From positions 17,947,770-18,011,769 of the forward strand of contig NC_052669.1 of the NCBI RefSeq assembly GCF_016802725.1: a DNA stretch of 64,000 nt. Direction: 5' to 3'. This document shows, in pieces, positions 11,104-22,755 of this stretch (position 1 is its first letter; every line of letters starts with the position of its first letter). A program made the position numbers and the translations under genes. Source of the DNA: Solenopsis invicta (taxonomy: Eukaryota > Arthropoda > Insecta > Hymenoptera > Formicidae). A model generated the notes under the pieces. That model saw only the letters and a list, made by a program, of their open reading frames with translations. It was not told where the DNA came from and searched no databases.

Positions 11104-11655
11104 GGGTGTTTCAGACCACCCGTACACCCCTTTTCTCTTCGCAGGATTAGGACCAATCAAAAATATGTTCAAACGAAAGTTGTAGGGTTTCAAAAGATCT
11201 ATTCAATGATCTTATCAGTTTGACCTTGGATGGCGTCGCCAAGGTCAGATCGAAATCACATTAAGTTTTTTAAATAGAACACCCTATTTTTGATTCCAGA
11301 ATCTAATAGCTGGTGTCAAGACCTTTCCAAAACACTATAAGAATGTTTATTTTCGTTGACTACTTTCCGAGTTGTGCGGCTTGAAAGTTACACTACCGCC
11401 AGCATCAGCATTACTCAAGATGTGGTGGTTACTTAGTCGGATTTAATCTTGTGTGTGGGTGTGTGCATACGTGCATGCGTATGTGTATGGGGGAGGAAAA
11501 GGGGAGTCAAAGTTTTATGTACTCTGCTTTTGTTTATTAACTGGATTGATTATGTTTGATGATCAATCATGTCCAGATTGACTGTATGCATTTTCCCGTG
11601 CTTAGCATTATCCAGAATGAACGACGTGGACGTGACGAGAATTTCATCCCATTGG

Positions 11656-11778
11656 GGTGCTTGATTCACGTGAGTCCCTTGCCTCTCACGTTTGTGGTGC
11701 TTGATTCACGTGAGTCCCCTTGCCTCTCACGTTTGGGGTGCTTGATTCACGTGAGTCCCCTTGCCTCTCACGTTCGGG
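11656..11778. repeat. 40-41-bp tandem repeat, three units
   Basis: Three units beginning GGTGCTTGATTCACGTGAGT start at 11656, 11696 and 11737. It lies downstream of the transposase stop. Confidence 0.9.
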
Positions 11779-11799
11779 AATGAATGAGTGTATGTTTTG

Positions 11800-12866
11800 T
11801 TAAGCGACTAAATGTTCAAAGTGAGCACCATTCTCTGCGATGCAAGCATCAACTCTATTTTGAAAATCATTGGTTGCTCGAAGAATTTCCTCGGCACGTA
11901 AGGATCGAATTGCTTCACTTATTCTACGAATCATATTATCCCTCGTAGTCGGACGTTCATGATAGACCAAGTTTTTTATCCTTCCCCAGAAATAATAATC
12001 AAGGACGGTGAGATCTGGTGATCGGGGTGGATAATGATATTGATTGGACCGTATTTGCCTATCCACTTGTCGGGGAACATAGTATTTAATGCCGCACGAG
12101 CAACTCTCGATTTATGAGACGGACATGCATCTTGTTGGAACCACATGTTCAGGCGCAATTGCAGAGGAATATTTTCTAGTAAGACAGGAAGATCTGTCAT
12201 TATCAAGGCGGAATATCTATCACCGTTTAGATTTTCGTCAAAGAAAACAGGACCTATGATTTGACTTCCAATAATTCCACACCAAACATTGACTTTCCAA
12301 ATGGTTTGATGATCTACTTCTCTCAACCAGTGAGGATTATTTTGTGCCCAATAACGAGAGTTACAAGTATTAACAGATCCATCACTTTTAAGTGTACATT
12401 CGTCAGAAAATAAAATTTTCAAGTGGAAATCAAGTGGTTGCTGTCTTATAAAGTTGCAAAATACAAGTCTCTGTCTAATATCGTTATAATTCAACGCTTG
12501 ATGAACAGACATTCTGTAAGGGTGAAATTTGTTATTTTTTAGAATGCGCCAAACACTGATTTTACTAACACCAGAATCTTGTTCTCGTCGTCTTAAAGAA
12601 TCATAAGGGTTCAATTCTGTCGATGCAAGAATTTCCACTGTTCTTTCATCCATAATCGGACGACGAATTTGTGTACCTTTGTTATGTTGAGGCTGAACGA
12701 CATCTTTAATTTTGATTCGTTTAGCCAAACGTGAAAAAACATTTCGCGAGTGAGGAGTCCGATCAGGATAACGTTCCCGCCACAATCTTTCCGCTGCAAT
12801 GAATGTACCTCGACACTCACCTAAAATTAGCAGCATATCATATGCTTCTTCATTGGAATAGGACAT
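11800..12866 (-). pseudogene. Tc1/mariner-type transposase with DUF4817-like N-terminus, one frameshift
   Basis: Cut-and-paste transposase, start codon at 12866. The N-terminus (MSYSNEEAYDMLLILGECRG, then RTPHSRNVFSRLAKRI) resembles the insect DUF4817 helix-turn-helix region. A second helix-turn-helix with RREQDSGVSKISVWRILK follows. The catalytic region shows ILFSDECTLKSDG, WFQQDACPSHKS and SPDLTVLDYYFWG. A frameshift near 12050 separates the last motif from the rest, so only the joined frames give a whole protein of about 350 residues. Between the second and third Asp codons lie 128 nucleotides, about 42-43 residues. Classical mariner has 34. Confidence in the family is high; the exact subgroup is not settled. 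Confidence 0.85.
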
Positions 12867-13651
12867 GGCTAAATAAATCTAGACTAATAAAGAGGGTCGG
12901 ATTTTTGTTGCGCGATTGATACTGATATGACGGTTATTGAAGACGTAGGTGACAAGTTTGAGAGAGTTATTGTCACTCGTGTTGAGTTGAGTCACAATAG
13001 CGTTGTGGTGAATACATCTCTACTACATCCTATGCAAATAACAATATGTATAAAATCACGAGTTAGACATCGTTACGCAGAAAGCCGGGCTCGTTATTGC
13101 TCGTGTGCTACCGTTAAGGTAATAATGTAATTACATAATATTATGACATACATATGTATGTGACTATCTACGGTCGCGACAGCTAACTTTCACGATTTTT
13201 CATGATCTGTTTTTGTTGGCCCGGCTCGCGTGTTTACTTTCTTTGTGTCGGCTGCACGGCTTTCTGCGTAACGCGTGATTTTATATTGTTATTTACATGG
13301 TGTTGGCGGTAGTGTAACTTTCAAGCCGCACAACTCGGAAAGTAGTCAACGAAAATAAACTTTCTTGTAGTGTTTTGGAAAGGTCTTGACATCAGCTATT
13401 AGATTCTGGAATCAAAAATAGGGTGTTTCATTTAAAAAACTTAATGTGATTTCGATCTGACCTTGGCGACGCCATCCAAGGTCAAACTGATAAGATCATT
13501 GAATAGATCTTTTGAAACCCTACAACTTTCGTCTGAACATATTTTTGATTGGTCCTAATCCTGCGAAGAGAAAAGGGGTGCACGGGTGGTCTGAAACACC
13601 CTGTATATATAAAATTCACATGACATGTACTCTTCCATAGCTTTCATGAAA

Positions 13652-14240
13652 AACGGATTGTTCAAAGTTGACAATTGTTATATTATATTTTTTTCAATAT
13701 CGGCATCGTGTTCTTGTAATGATATTTTATTATCTATTTGCAGCGCAATGTCTGTTTTCTCCACTAACGGACTATTTAAATATTTCTGATCATAATTTAT
13801 TTTGTAGCTCAATGTTCAATGCAATCCTTATGTCTGCAATAAATTATAATAAAATATATAAATTTACAATAAAAAAGAATAAAACAAAGCTAGTCAGAGA
13901 CTCTTACCAAGATTATTGTTAATGACTTTCGAATAAAGGTCAGCATTATCTCCGCGAGTCGCGGCCCACGGAAAAGTCTACAAGCGCGGTTACTATGTTA
14001 TCACGTTACGCAATTTACAAGATAATCATCAACATAAACAAATTTAGCGATATTATTGCACTCCCCTCTTCAATGCAAGTTTATAAAAGGTAAACATTTC
14101 TAGGCGATGACCAGTACATCGCAAGCATTGAACAAAGTTGCACGCGTTTAAGTTACAACTTTCAAAAAAACACCTTTGAAGCATGCGAATGGTGAGTGAT
14201 AAAAAGTGGAAAAGACAAATACAAAATACAAATACAAAAA
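13652..14240. other. non-coding stretch
   Basis: No recognisable gene. A short GC-richer patch lies at 13950-14000. Confidence 0.35.
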
Positions 14241-14399
14241 TTATCTTAAAGTATTAGATTCATTGCTCAACATTTTTTACGTTATGGATATTAGATACAA
14301 TATTTTGAATCACTTCTATAAATTTTTGAATATCAGATTTTGTTAAAAACAAATTACCATATAATTGAGCAACTAAATATTGAATTGTTATAGCAATTT

Positions 14400-15100
14400 G
14401 TTTAAGAAACGATGCAATATTTTCTAATGTATGTTTTGCATCGTCTGAAGAAGATTCTGTCTTAGGACATAATGCTGTATCTGAATTGGGAATGGAAGTA
14501 TTAGGAATGGAAGAGCATTTGTATTGTGTTTGAAATAAGAATATCTACAAGTTTTTTTTCAAATGTAACAAATCCATGAGTTAAAATGTTTTTTAAAACT
14601 GTCTTTCTATGAAATGATCTAAGACAATTACTGATATGACAAATAAAAATATCTTTTTTTGAATATATTTTAAATAAAATATATATTTTTCAATATGATT
14701 AAAATTAATACCACAATCAGGACAATTTATTTTTAATATTGCAATTTCTTGGCTGTTTACATCAAAATTAGAATCAAAATCAAATTATTGATTAAATTTT
14801 ATATTTAGAATAATATCTTGAATGTTAGGATATTCCTTTATAGCTTTTCTTTGGCTGTTAAAGATCACTATTCCTATAAGTTAATAAATATGTTTGTTTT
14901 GTGGAAGATAGCTAATACCCATAACGTGAAAAATTTTGAGCAATAAATCTAATACTTTAAGACAATTTTCGTATTCGTACTTCATTTATGACAATAAAAC
15001 TTTTATGAATATCAGTGTATGTTGGACCTTTGACTAAAATAAAATGGTTGTAAAGGTAGGTTCCGTTTTTTTTGCTCCTTCCTTTTGCAAATCAATTTTG
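14400..15100 (-). pseudogene. transposon relic with C2H2-like zinc fingers
   Basis: On the minus strand, 14724-14600 reads CPDCGINFNHIEKYIF and, after a frameshift, IFICHISNCLRSFHRKTVL followed by KNILTH. This is a C..C...H / C..C...H pattern like the zinc-finger N-terminus of the transposase at 37686. Just upstream on the same strand (about 15040-14890) are VKGPTYTDIHKSFIVIN and VLDLLLKIFHVMGISY, which look like a C-terminal part of a related transposon protein. Frames change repeatedly. I read this as two abutting relics, not one gene. Confidence 0.45.
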
Positions 15101-15167
15101 GTTTTAATATCAGTTGCACTCCGACACGATAAAAAACATTCAAATATTATTCACTTAAAAGATGATT

Positions 15168-17140
15168 TCAGAGATCAAAATAGTTTTTAGTATTATCTGA
15201 TAATACAGTTGTGTAAATTATAGTATCTATACATTCTTGGATCAAAAATTTCCAATGCTTTTTGTTTATTACAAGTCTTCTCTTCGGTGATAAAATATGA
15301 CACAATAGTATGATTTGTTTCATTACTTTAGAATGTAGAATAGAAAATAAATATCTCACTGTACATAGTTAAACTCGATGATCATTATCTTGAAATATGT
15401 AAAGACCACGAAGCAAATAACTTTTTAAATCTTTTAATCACTATAACTAATAATTAATTAGATAATTATTTAAAAAATGCTTTTAGTTATTTTTTTTATA
15501 CATAAAAATTGTAATATTTGACATATTAAAATTGAGTTTTTTATGGAATGGAAGTACAGAGATTAAAGTTATAAAAAACTAGAGTAATAAATTAAATTAA
15601 ATTTATGTGTTTATCAAAATATTAATTAAATTTATTTAAAAAAATTAACATTTATTTTATTGTACTTTTTATATAAAAACTTTTTACCAATTTTTGTCCA
15701 TGAGATAAAGAAGCAAACAATTTTATATAGAATGTTTTCTATATCTTTTTTCATATTACACTATAAAATAACATTTATTAATTTGTATTTATATAATTTA
15801 ACTAAAGACATATACTTACTTTCAGAAAGTAATTCCAAATCATCAATGTTGATTTTTAGATTATTTTTGCTGCAACTTTGTTTATAAGGAACAATTTTAT
15901 CAAAAAGTAAATTCCAATATTTGAATATGTTTAAACTACGCGCGGTTTGGAAATAATTCCTCAAAATCAATGTTTATCTGTAAGAGAATAAAATGTATGA
16001 GAAAAAGAGGAAAAGAGGAAAGAAAGAGAGACGGAAATGAAAATTATATTAATTAAAATCTTACAAGACTCTACTTTTGATTGATTTCAAAATAGACTTA
16101 AAATCGTTAAAGTCACTGTTAAAACTGTCCGAAAATACTGTTAGTTCCCAAATTGTTGCCTAAAATTAGAGCTAATACAAAGTAAATTTTATATTTTTTA
16201 CCGTTGAATACAATTTCAATGCCATTTGTTCCTAAAAATTTGAATTCTTCAATTAAAATGTTAAGTATGACACAATTTCCATGGTTCACTTTATCAGATG
16301 AATGACACAATAGAGTTAGAAAAATATTTGCTAATATAGAATAATACTTTACTGCTGTACCTGCAAGTATTATGTAAGCAGCACCTAATTTATGAATGCC
16401 ATCATGGGATTTTAATGGGTTACTAATTTCAAAATCGTTAAAGAAATGAAAAGTTGGCACTACAATATTATCGGTATAATTTTTAAAATCTCATGCTATA
16501 AGGTGACCCTTAAAAATAAAAAATGTTTTTTGAACAAGATTTATTTACTTTTTTAATTGTTAACTGTGAAACATGTGACAAAATGTATTGTGCATTAAGA
16601 AAAATATTTCAATATTTGGCGTAATGGTATAAAATGTGCTGTAACAGATTGTATATTAAAAATGGAATTATTATCTAAAATTTTACAAGTTGATATGATT
16701 CTACATAGTGAGAAATAAATTGAATCAAATATTGACTATATGCAAAATAAAGTTGACGGAGTTTATCTGATATTAAATTTTGAAAACAGTTTTCGATTAA
16801 CTTTATCATTTTAACAGTAAGATCTCTTAGTAATATTTGTTTCCTCCTGCAAGTCTGACATGAATTTGAATAAATTTGCAAAACCATTAGACAATAATTC
16901 CACAATATTTTCGAGAACAAACTGAACTTGACTTCTGGAGATCACAAGCTTAGCATACAATTTAACACAAAAAGAAGCACATTGATGTTCGATACTATCT
17001 GCAATATTTTCAACAGTATAAATATGTTATTTACATCTGAAATACTGTAAGAGGTTAAAGAGATATCGGTATCGGATTGACGTTTATCATAATTTTGAAA
17101 ATTAACATCAGGTGATAGGATAGAGGTACTCATTTAGAAT
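15168..17140 (-). pseudogene. transposase relic of the NPLxSHxGIHKLGA group
   Basis: Pieces in order on the minus strand: IADSIEHQCASFCVKLYAKL and VLENIVELLSNGF (17040-16880); a 113-codon frame at 16460-16119 with NPLKSHDGIHKLGAAYIILA, LLCHSSD and GNNLGTNSIFGQF; SLNIFKYWNLLFDKIVP (about 15930); WKFLIQECIDTI (about 15260). The order and the NPLxSxxxxHKLGA...GxNLGxxSIxGF motifs match a group of zinc-finger transposases related to the one at 35091-37686. There are many frameshifts and missing parts. A purine-rich patch is at 15990-16030. Confidence 0.5.
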
Positions 17141-17449
17141 GTGATACTTTTGAATTAGGCTTAAAACTACAAAAGTATCGAATTTTCTACGATAAAAACT
17201 GTCTTCTTTATATACATTGAATTATATCCCCTACTGTATTTAATTTAATTTAAGTTTTGTAAGACAACGAGAAACGTTAAAATGAAGGATAAATGCTTTC
17301 ATAGTTTTAAACTGTTTTGAACCTAAAAAACATGTAGTTAATTATCCAGAATATATAATATATTTAATAATATAATTATTATTTAGATACATATTATAAA
17401 AGTTTTGCTATTTGCTATTTTTTTTAAATATGTTTATGTTTTTTTATTT

Positions 17450-18055
17450 TCTTCTTCCGTTCTACATCACTTATTTTCTTTTTCAATGCAATCTGTTCTG
17501 CTGAAAATTCCTTCTTCATTTTTTTAAATTTGCTGTTCAGTATCATCATTGTAAAATTCTATATCTCGGACTCCTACAAGATTTGAAATTTTAATCGTCA
17601 ACTTCATGAATCGTTTTCTTGATTGGTCTTGAGATGGAGTTGGCCGAGACAAAGTGTCTGCTTCGGAAACTTTTTCATTATTTTCATTTACATCGTTTAC
17701 GTTATCAATGCGTTGAGTAACAACCGGAAACGATAAACTAGTGGAATCATGTTGAGTTACATATAGTTCTGAAGATTTCATTGGTGTAACTTCATTGTGA
17801 TGTGATGCCCTTTCATTATTAATTTCCGAAAAAAAAATACAAGATATTACTGGATTTATCTTTTGTTGCTTTTTGCTACAAAAATTGGATCCTTTTTTGT
17901 ACCGCAGAGGTAAGAGCATTTTCATCTGTGGCATCTTTTTTCATTTACTTCCATTCTGCGTTCAGATCTAATTGAAGCTTAAACTTTGGCCGCGTAGGAT
18001 ATGCTTTTTTGAAAGCTTCCCAAAAATGATTGTATAGCACATCTCGTTGAACCAT
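17450..18055 (-). pseudogene. small transposon-linked protein relic (MVQRDVLYNHFWEAF)
   Basis: From an ATG at 18055 the minus strand reads MVQRDVLYNHFWEAFKKAYP and reaches a stop at 17947-17945. It continues in shifted frames through KSSELYVTQHDSTSLSF and RPTPSQDQSRKRFMKLTIKI to a lysine-rich end. It has the look of a small DNA-binding or coiled-coil protein. I cannot name its family. A second N-terminal copy lies at 42082-42168 on the plus strand. It sits directly upstream of the transposase relic at 15168-17140 and in the same orientation, which suggests one transposon. Confidence 0.45.
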
Positions 18056-18124
18056 ATTTTAAATAAATTCACTATAAAAATAAGCGGGAGCAGCATTCAC
18101 TCTGCGTATTTCTTAGTAAAACTG

Positions 18125-18311
18125 CACTGATAGAAATAAGTACGTAATTTTACTATGAAAATCGATGGTCATTTTTAACCTTATATTTAGTAGTAAAAAT
18201 ACAGAGTAATTTGTAATTTTTCCTCCAAACATTACATTTACCATTCAAGTGGAATGAAATTTCCAGTGAATATTATTTGGGTTTACTGTCTGATAGCAAA
18301 AGTCATAACAT
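18125..18311 (+). repeat. left arm of a palindromic repeat; right arm at 30908-31066
   Basis: This segment and the reverse complement of 30908-31066 match over about 160 bp, including GTAATTTTACT, GATGGTCATTTTTAACC and ATACAGAGTAATTTGTAATT. The left arm begins CACTGATAGAAATAAG. The simplest reading is a palindromic MITE of about 350 bp into whose centre the 18312-30907 transposon jumped. Confidence 0.75.
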
Positions 18312-18320
18312 CCCACACAA

Positions 18321-18670
18321 CACATGGACGTCCTTCGGACATCCTATTTATGTCCTCAATTGTCCTGTTTATGTCGCTGTATTTCGGACATCCGCAGGAT
18401 GTCCGAAAAACGTATTCTGGCCGTCCCGTTATATATGACTGCGATCTTTTAATTGCAGACTCAATAAAGAGAATAATACAATAATACATTAATGCATTTA
18501 TCATAATTGCATTCGGGGACATATCCAGAAATTATGTTGATTTAATTTCTGCATGTGTCTCTTTATGTCCAGAGGACGTCCGTTGTATATCCAGAGGACG
18601 TTCGTTGTATATCCAGAGGACGTCCGATGTATATCCAGAGGACATTTTTTCAATATGTCCCGATTTTATT
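18321..18670. repeat. left subterminal repeats (GGACRTCC)
   Basis: Words GGACGTCC, GGACATCC, GGATGTCC and ATCCAGAGGACGTCC recur about a dozen times in both orientations. Three consecutive copies of TATATCCAGAGGACGTCCG-like units lie at 18587-18650. They are probably transposase-binding sites. Confidence 0.75.
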
Positions 18671-18690
18671 ATTTCATGTGTAATTGTTTT

Positions 18691-19025
18691 CCCAAATAGC
18701 ATAAAATATTTATAAAATATGTACTAAATATTTATAATATTTATTTTAATATTTTATAAACATTTATCATAACATTTAATAAATATTTTTATGGTTTTAG
18801 ATTTGACAGATCATAAATATTTATCATAAACATTTTTCATAAATATTATAGAAATATTTCCTACGTATTTTATATACATGATGGAAAAAGATTATAAAAC
18901 TCTTTATTCAAAATATTGTTAAAATATTTATTACAGATTTTTTAAAATATTTATTAAATATTTTTTAAAATATTTATGATAAATATTTATTAATATTTAT
19001 TATAAATATTGTGTGCTATCTTGGG
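18691..19025. mobile_element. 335-bp MITE, CCCAAATAGCATA ends
   Basis: The left end CCCAAATAGCATAAAATATT mirrors the right end GTGTGCTATCTTGGG with its preceding AATATT. The interior is filled with AAATATTTATAAATA words. A TA run follows immediately (19026-19058). It lies inside the 18312-30907 transposon. Confidence 0.7.
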
Positions 19026-19149
19026 ATATTATATATGTATATATATATATATATATATTTATTATATATTTTTATATTACAATAATTTTTTTATATATTC
19101 TTTAAATAATCATTATAATAAATAATAAATTCAATTTTGTCCACATTGC

Positions 19150-19567
19150 GTTATAATTGTGTGAATATTATTACAATGTTGAGCGAGACCGTATTATACT
19201 TTAATTCTAAGGTCGCTATTATAGAGAGTATAGATTGTGCGCCGGGGGAACGACAGTGACGCAACGATGCGCTCGAGTTCCCCCACGTGATCACTATAAG
19301 CTACACGAAGCATGGTCGTTTCTCCGTGAACACTGTATGTTTACTCGTTTACCTCTGCAACGTTCTTGCGGCGCGTGGCTTATTTTAGGCCTTTATTCGA
19401 TCGTTATTGAGTGTGTTGAGTATTAAATTTGTGTTCGGTACGGCTTCTATACAGTGGCTTTCCTTATTTTTCTTGACTTGTCCTGTCGTATATGCTGTGC
19501 CAGTTTTATAAACAGAGAAACGAGGATATTAACCTCTCGCAGCAAAGAATATATCGTAGGTAAGACA
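19150..19567 (+). promoter_or_regulatory. possible promoter and 5' leader exon of the transposon gene
   Basis: This stretch is clearly less AT-rich than its surroundings and holds no long frame of interest. It ends in a good splice donor (ATCGTAG then GTAAGAC near 19560). The next gene on this strand is the 704-codon transposase at 25096, which has candidate acceptors just upstream (for example TTTTACAG near 24977). The role as a leader exon is inference only. Confidence 0.3.
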
Positions 19568-19591
19568 AAAAATCGTAATTGTAAATCGCAT

Positions 19592-19654
19592 CCCATAGCA
19601 CAGACCTCCTAAGAATGTTCGTAGAACATCCTTTGGATAAAGTGTGCTGTTTGG
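19592..19654. mobile_element. 63-bp mini-element with CCCATAGCACA end
   Basis: The left end CCCATAGCACA is mirrored by TGTGCTGTTTGG. The inside is itself palindromic (GAATGTTC..GAACATCC). It is very small, so it may be an internally deleted member of the CCCA...AGCACA group. Confidence 0.45.
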
Positions 19655-20122
19655 AATGTACATAATACAACCTAACCTAACCTATATTGAACCCACGTTA
19701 ATTTTCACGTGCATATGTTGGCGATGGCAATTTACTGTACACATGTTATTATTGTGTTTGGAAAAATGACCTTTTTACTAAAGAAAAGTTGAGTTTAATC
19801 AAAAGGATAGAAATTATTTATTTTTAAACTAAACAGAATTAGCTGTTTAAACCAAAATGTGTGAATGTAGTGCAGGGAAAGTAATCACCTGTAAAAGTTT
19901 AATAATAAATTATTGTTACCTTTTTGTTTAAATTCAACCACTATTACGTAAATAACTCAGTTATACAAATTATGTTTGAAAACTATCCTTACAATTATTA
20001 ATGCTTAGGAGTGAAAAATTTTCATATCAACTGCTTGCGATTAAAAATGTATTTTCTGTCTTAATTTCTTATTCTTTTCTTTTGTTAAGCCTCGACACAA
20101 ATTTCTATTTCTTTTTACACTT

Positions 20123-20317
20123 CCCAGGTAGCACAGAAAATTCAAAAAGAATTTTTAAGAAATTCAGGTTTATGTCATCAATTCTGAGTTCATTTTGAGA
20201 TGCAAAAAAAATTCTTTCTCTGAAAAGTCAGAAAAATAATTCTTTTTGCATCTTAAAACAAATTCATAATTGATGACATAAATCTGAATTCTTTTTCAAT
20301 TCTGTATGCTATTAGGG
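20123..20317. mobile_element. 195-bp MITE, CCCAGGTAGCACAG end
   Basis: The left arm CCCAGGTAGCACAGAAAATT and the right arm ending TTCTGTATGCTATTAGGG are mirrored. The inverted repeat then runs on through GAATT, AATTCA, TTTATGTCATCAATT and TTTTTGCATCT. TT is found on both flanks. Confidence 0.75.
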
Positions 20318-21390
20318 TTAACTTTTATTGTTACATATTGAATATTATTATGCTTGCATCCATAATTGTATTTATAATGTTACAATTGTAAATTGGAAAA
20401 AAATTAAAGTTTATGCATATTATACACTCGGTGATTCAGATAATCTGTATGAGCCAGCATATGCAAATAATCATAAACCTTTAAGACAATTTGTCTTTTA
20501 CGATAAATAAAGTACACTATATATTGGATGACCTGAACAACTTATGAGTAGTTCCTATAATTATCTAAAAAAATTTGTCCTACGAAAATGAACTTTAAAG
20601 CATCATTGTCATGAAAGAAAAAGAAATTAAAATAAACTTATAATGGATTTTTATTATCAATTAATTCGAGTCAGTAAACTTTAATATATTGAAAATATTT
20701 ATGATTCGAATTGACCAATACTGAAATTCAACAATAATTTTCCTCTACACGAATTAAAACCAAACTGTTCATTTCTTAAAGTTTTAAATTATAGTATTCT
20801 TAACCTCTATTAAGCTGGACCCCCCACCAGCGAAAATCGAGTTTGCACTAGGTCAAAAATTTAGTGCTTTTTAGGTGCTACTTTAGTACTCTAGTCCGAA
20901 TTTTGGTGCTTAAACCGTTTAGCAGTAATTAAAAAAAAAAAAATGGGGGGTGCAGCTTAATGGCAAGCTGGAACCCCCATAATAAAAAAAATATATACAG
21001 TGGTCACAAACACAAAACAAGTACACTAGAATTTAGTGCTAATTTAGTGCTCAAAGAAACCCCTAAAAAAAAATTAAAAATTAATAATTGTTTAAAAAAA
21101 CATCACTATAAACCCAGCGCAGCACTGCGATCTTGGAGAACAATACTTACAGACCACTAAATTTGTATGTTTTTGGTAGAAAAATAACACGGAAAACGAA
21201 AATAATCATAATACAACAAGATTCAAAGTTATTAATATAATAATAATTATTAATTCCTGTCCGATAGTGCAAAAAATCAGTTATCAGATCGTCGAATTTG
21301 ACGCTTGTAAAAATTATATACTAAAATGTTATTTAGACATCGAAGTATCAAAATATATCAATTTTAAATCAAGTGCTCACTGCAAATTGC

Positions 21391-22710
21391 TGAAAAATAA
21401 ATTGTTTATGCGCGGAAAGCACGCGCCGCGCTCTAACTTTACTCTTCTGATCCACAGAGAATTTGGTGCTTGTAAAAATCTTATATCAAAATGTTCCTTA
21501 GACATCGTAGTATAATAATAAATTAATTGCGACTTTGGTGCTCGATGCCAACTGCTGAAAAATAAATTGTTTATGGGCGGAGAGCACGCGCCGCGCACTA
21601 ACCTTACTCTCCAGATCGTCAGAAAATTTGGTACTCGTAAAACTCTTATATCAAAATGTTCCTTAGACATCGTAGTATTATAATAAATTAATTGCGACTT
21701 TAGTGCTCGATGCCAACTGCTGAAAAATAAATTGTTTATGCGCGGATAGCACGCGCCGCGTACTAACTTTACTCTCCAGATCGTCAGAAAATTTGGTGCT
21801 CGTAAAACTCTTATATCAAAATGTTCCTTAGACATCGTAGTATTATAATAAATTAATTGCGACTTTCGTGCTCGATGTCACTTCCTGAAAAATAAATTGT
21901 TTATGCGCGGAGAGCACGTGCCACGCTCTAACTTTACTCTTCAGATCGTAAGAAAATTTGGTGCTCGTAAAAATCTTATATCAAAATGTTCCTTAGACAT
22001 CGTAGTATTATAATAAATTAATTGCGACTTTGGTGCTCGATGTCACTTGCTGAAAAATAAATTGTTTATGCGCGTAGAGCACGTGCCACGCTCTAACTTT
22101 ACTCTTCAGATCGTCAGAAAATTTGGTGCTCGTAAAAATCTTATATCAAAATGTTCCTTAGACATCGTAGTATTATAATAAATTAATTGCGACTTTGGTG
22201 CTCGATGTCACTTGCTGAAAAATAAATTGTTTATGCGCGGAGAGCACGTGCCACGCTCTAACTTTACTCTTCAGATCGTCAGAAAATTTGGTGCTCGTAA
22301 AACTCTTATATCAAAATGTTCCTTAGACATCGTAGTATTATAATAAATTAATTGCGACTTTGGTGCTCGATGTCACTTGCTGAAAAATAAATTGTTTATG
22401 CGCGGAGAGCACGTGCCACGCTCTAACTTTACTCTTCAGATCGTCAGAAAATTTGGTGCTCGTAAAACTCTTATATCAAAATGTTCCTTAGACATCGTAG
22501 TATTATAATAAATTAATTGCGACTTTAGTGCTCGATGCCAACTGCTGAAAAATAAATTGTTTATGCGCGGAGAGCACGCGCCGCGCACTAACTTTACTCT
22601 CCAGACTTTACTCTCAGAGACTTTGGTGCTTGTAAAAATCTTATATATCAAAATGTTGTTAGACATCCTACTTTAGAAATAAATCAATTTCGAATTTAGT
22701 ACCTGTTGCA
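21391..22710. repeat. left-arm array, eight 165-bp units
   Basis: The marker TGAAAAATAAATTGTTTATG occurs at 21391, 21556, 21721, 21886, 22051, 22216, 22381 and 22546, exactly 165 bp apart each time. Units differ at a few positions, for example ACGCGCCGCG versus ACGTGCCACG. The innermost unit is diverged. Because 165 is a multiple of three, long frames without meaning run through the array on the minus strand. Confidence 0.95.
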
Positions 22711-22755
22711 TGTTGTAAATGAATTTTTCACGTGCGGTGTGTACGCGCAGAGCAT

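Larger units (their letters stand above)
11102..13603. mobile_element. Tc1/mariner-type transposon, 2.5 kb, about 300-bp TIRs
   Basis: The ends read CAGGGTGTTTCAGACCACCC and the mirror. Inverted similarity extends about 300 bp on each side (11102-11402 and 13304-13603), far longer than the usual 20-30 bp. TA follows the right end (13604-13605). The left flank is CA, perhaps a mutated TA, in a TA-rich tract. The single gene is on the minus strand (11800-12866). A tandem repeat (11656-11778) lies between the left TIR and the gene. Confidence 0.9.
10945..13651. repeat. 39-bp inverted repeat pair flanking the Tc1/mariner-type element
   Basis: The segment 10945-10983, starting TTTCATGAAAGCTATGGAAG, is repeated exactly in reverse complement at 13613-13651. 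Both lie outside the transposon ends (11102 and 13603) and are separate from them. Together they suggest that the transposon entered an existing palindromic repeat. Confidence 0.8.

Noticed and set aside
19669..19685. Telomere-like CCTAACCTAACCTA
   Set aside because: Only about three units inside a transposon; far too short for telomeric sequence.
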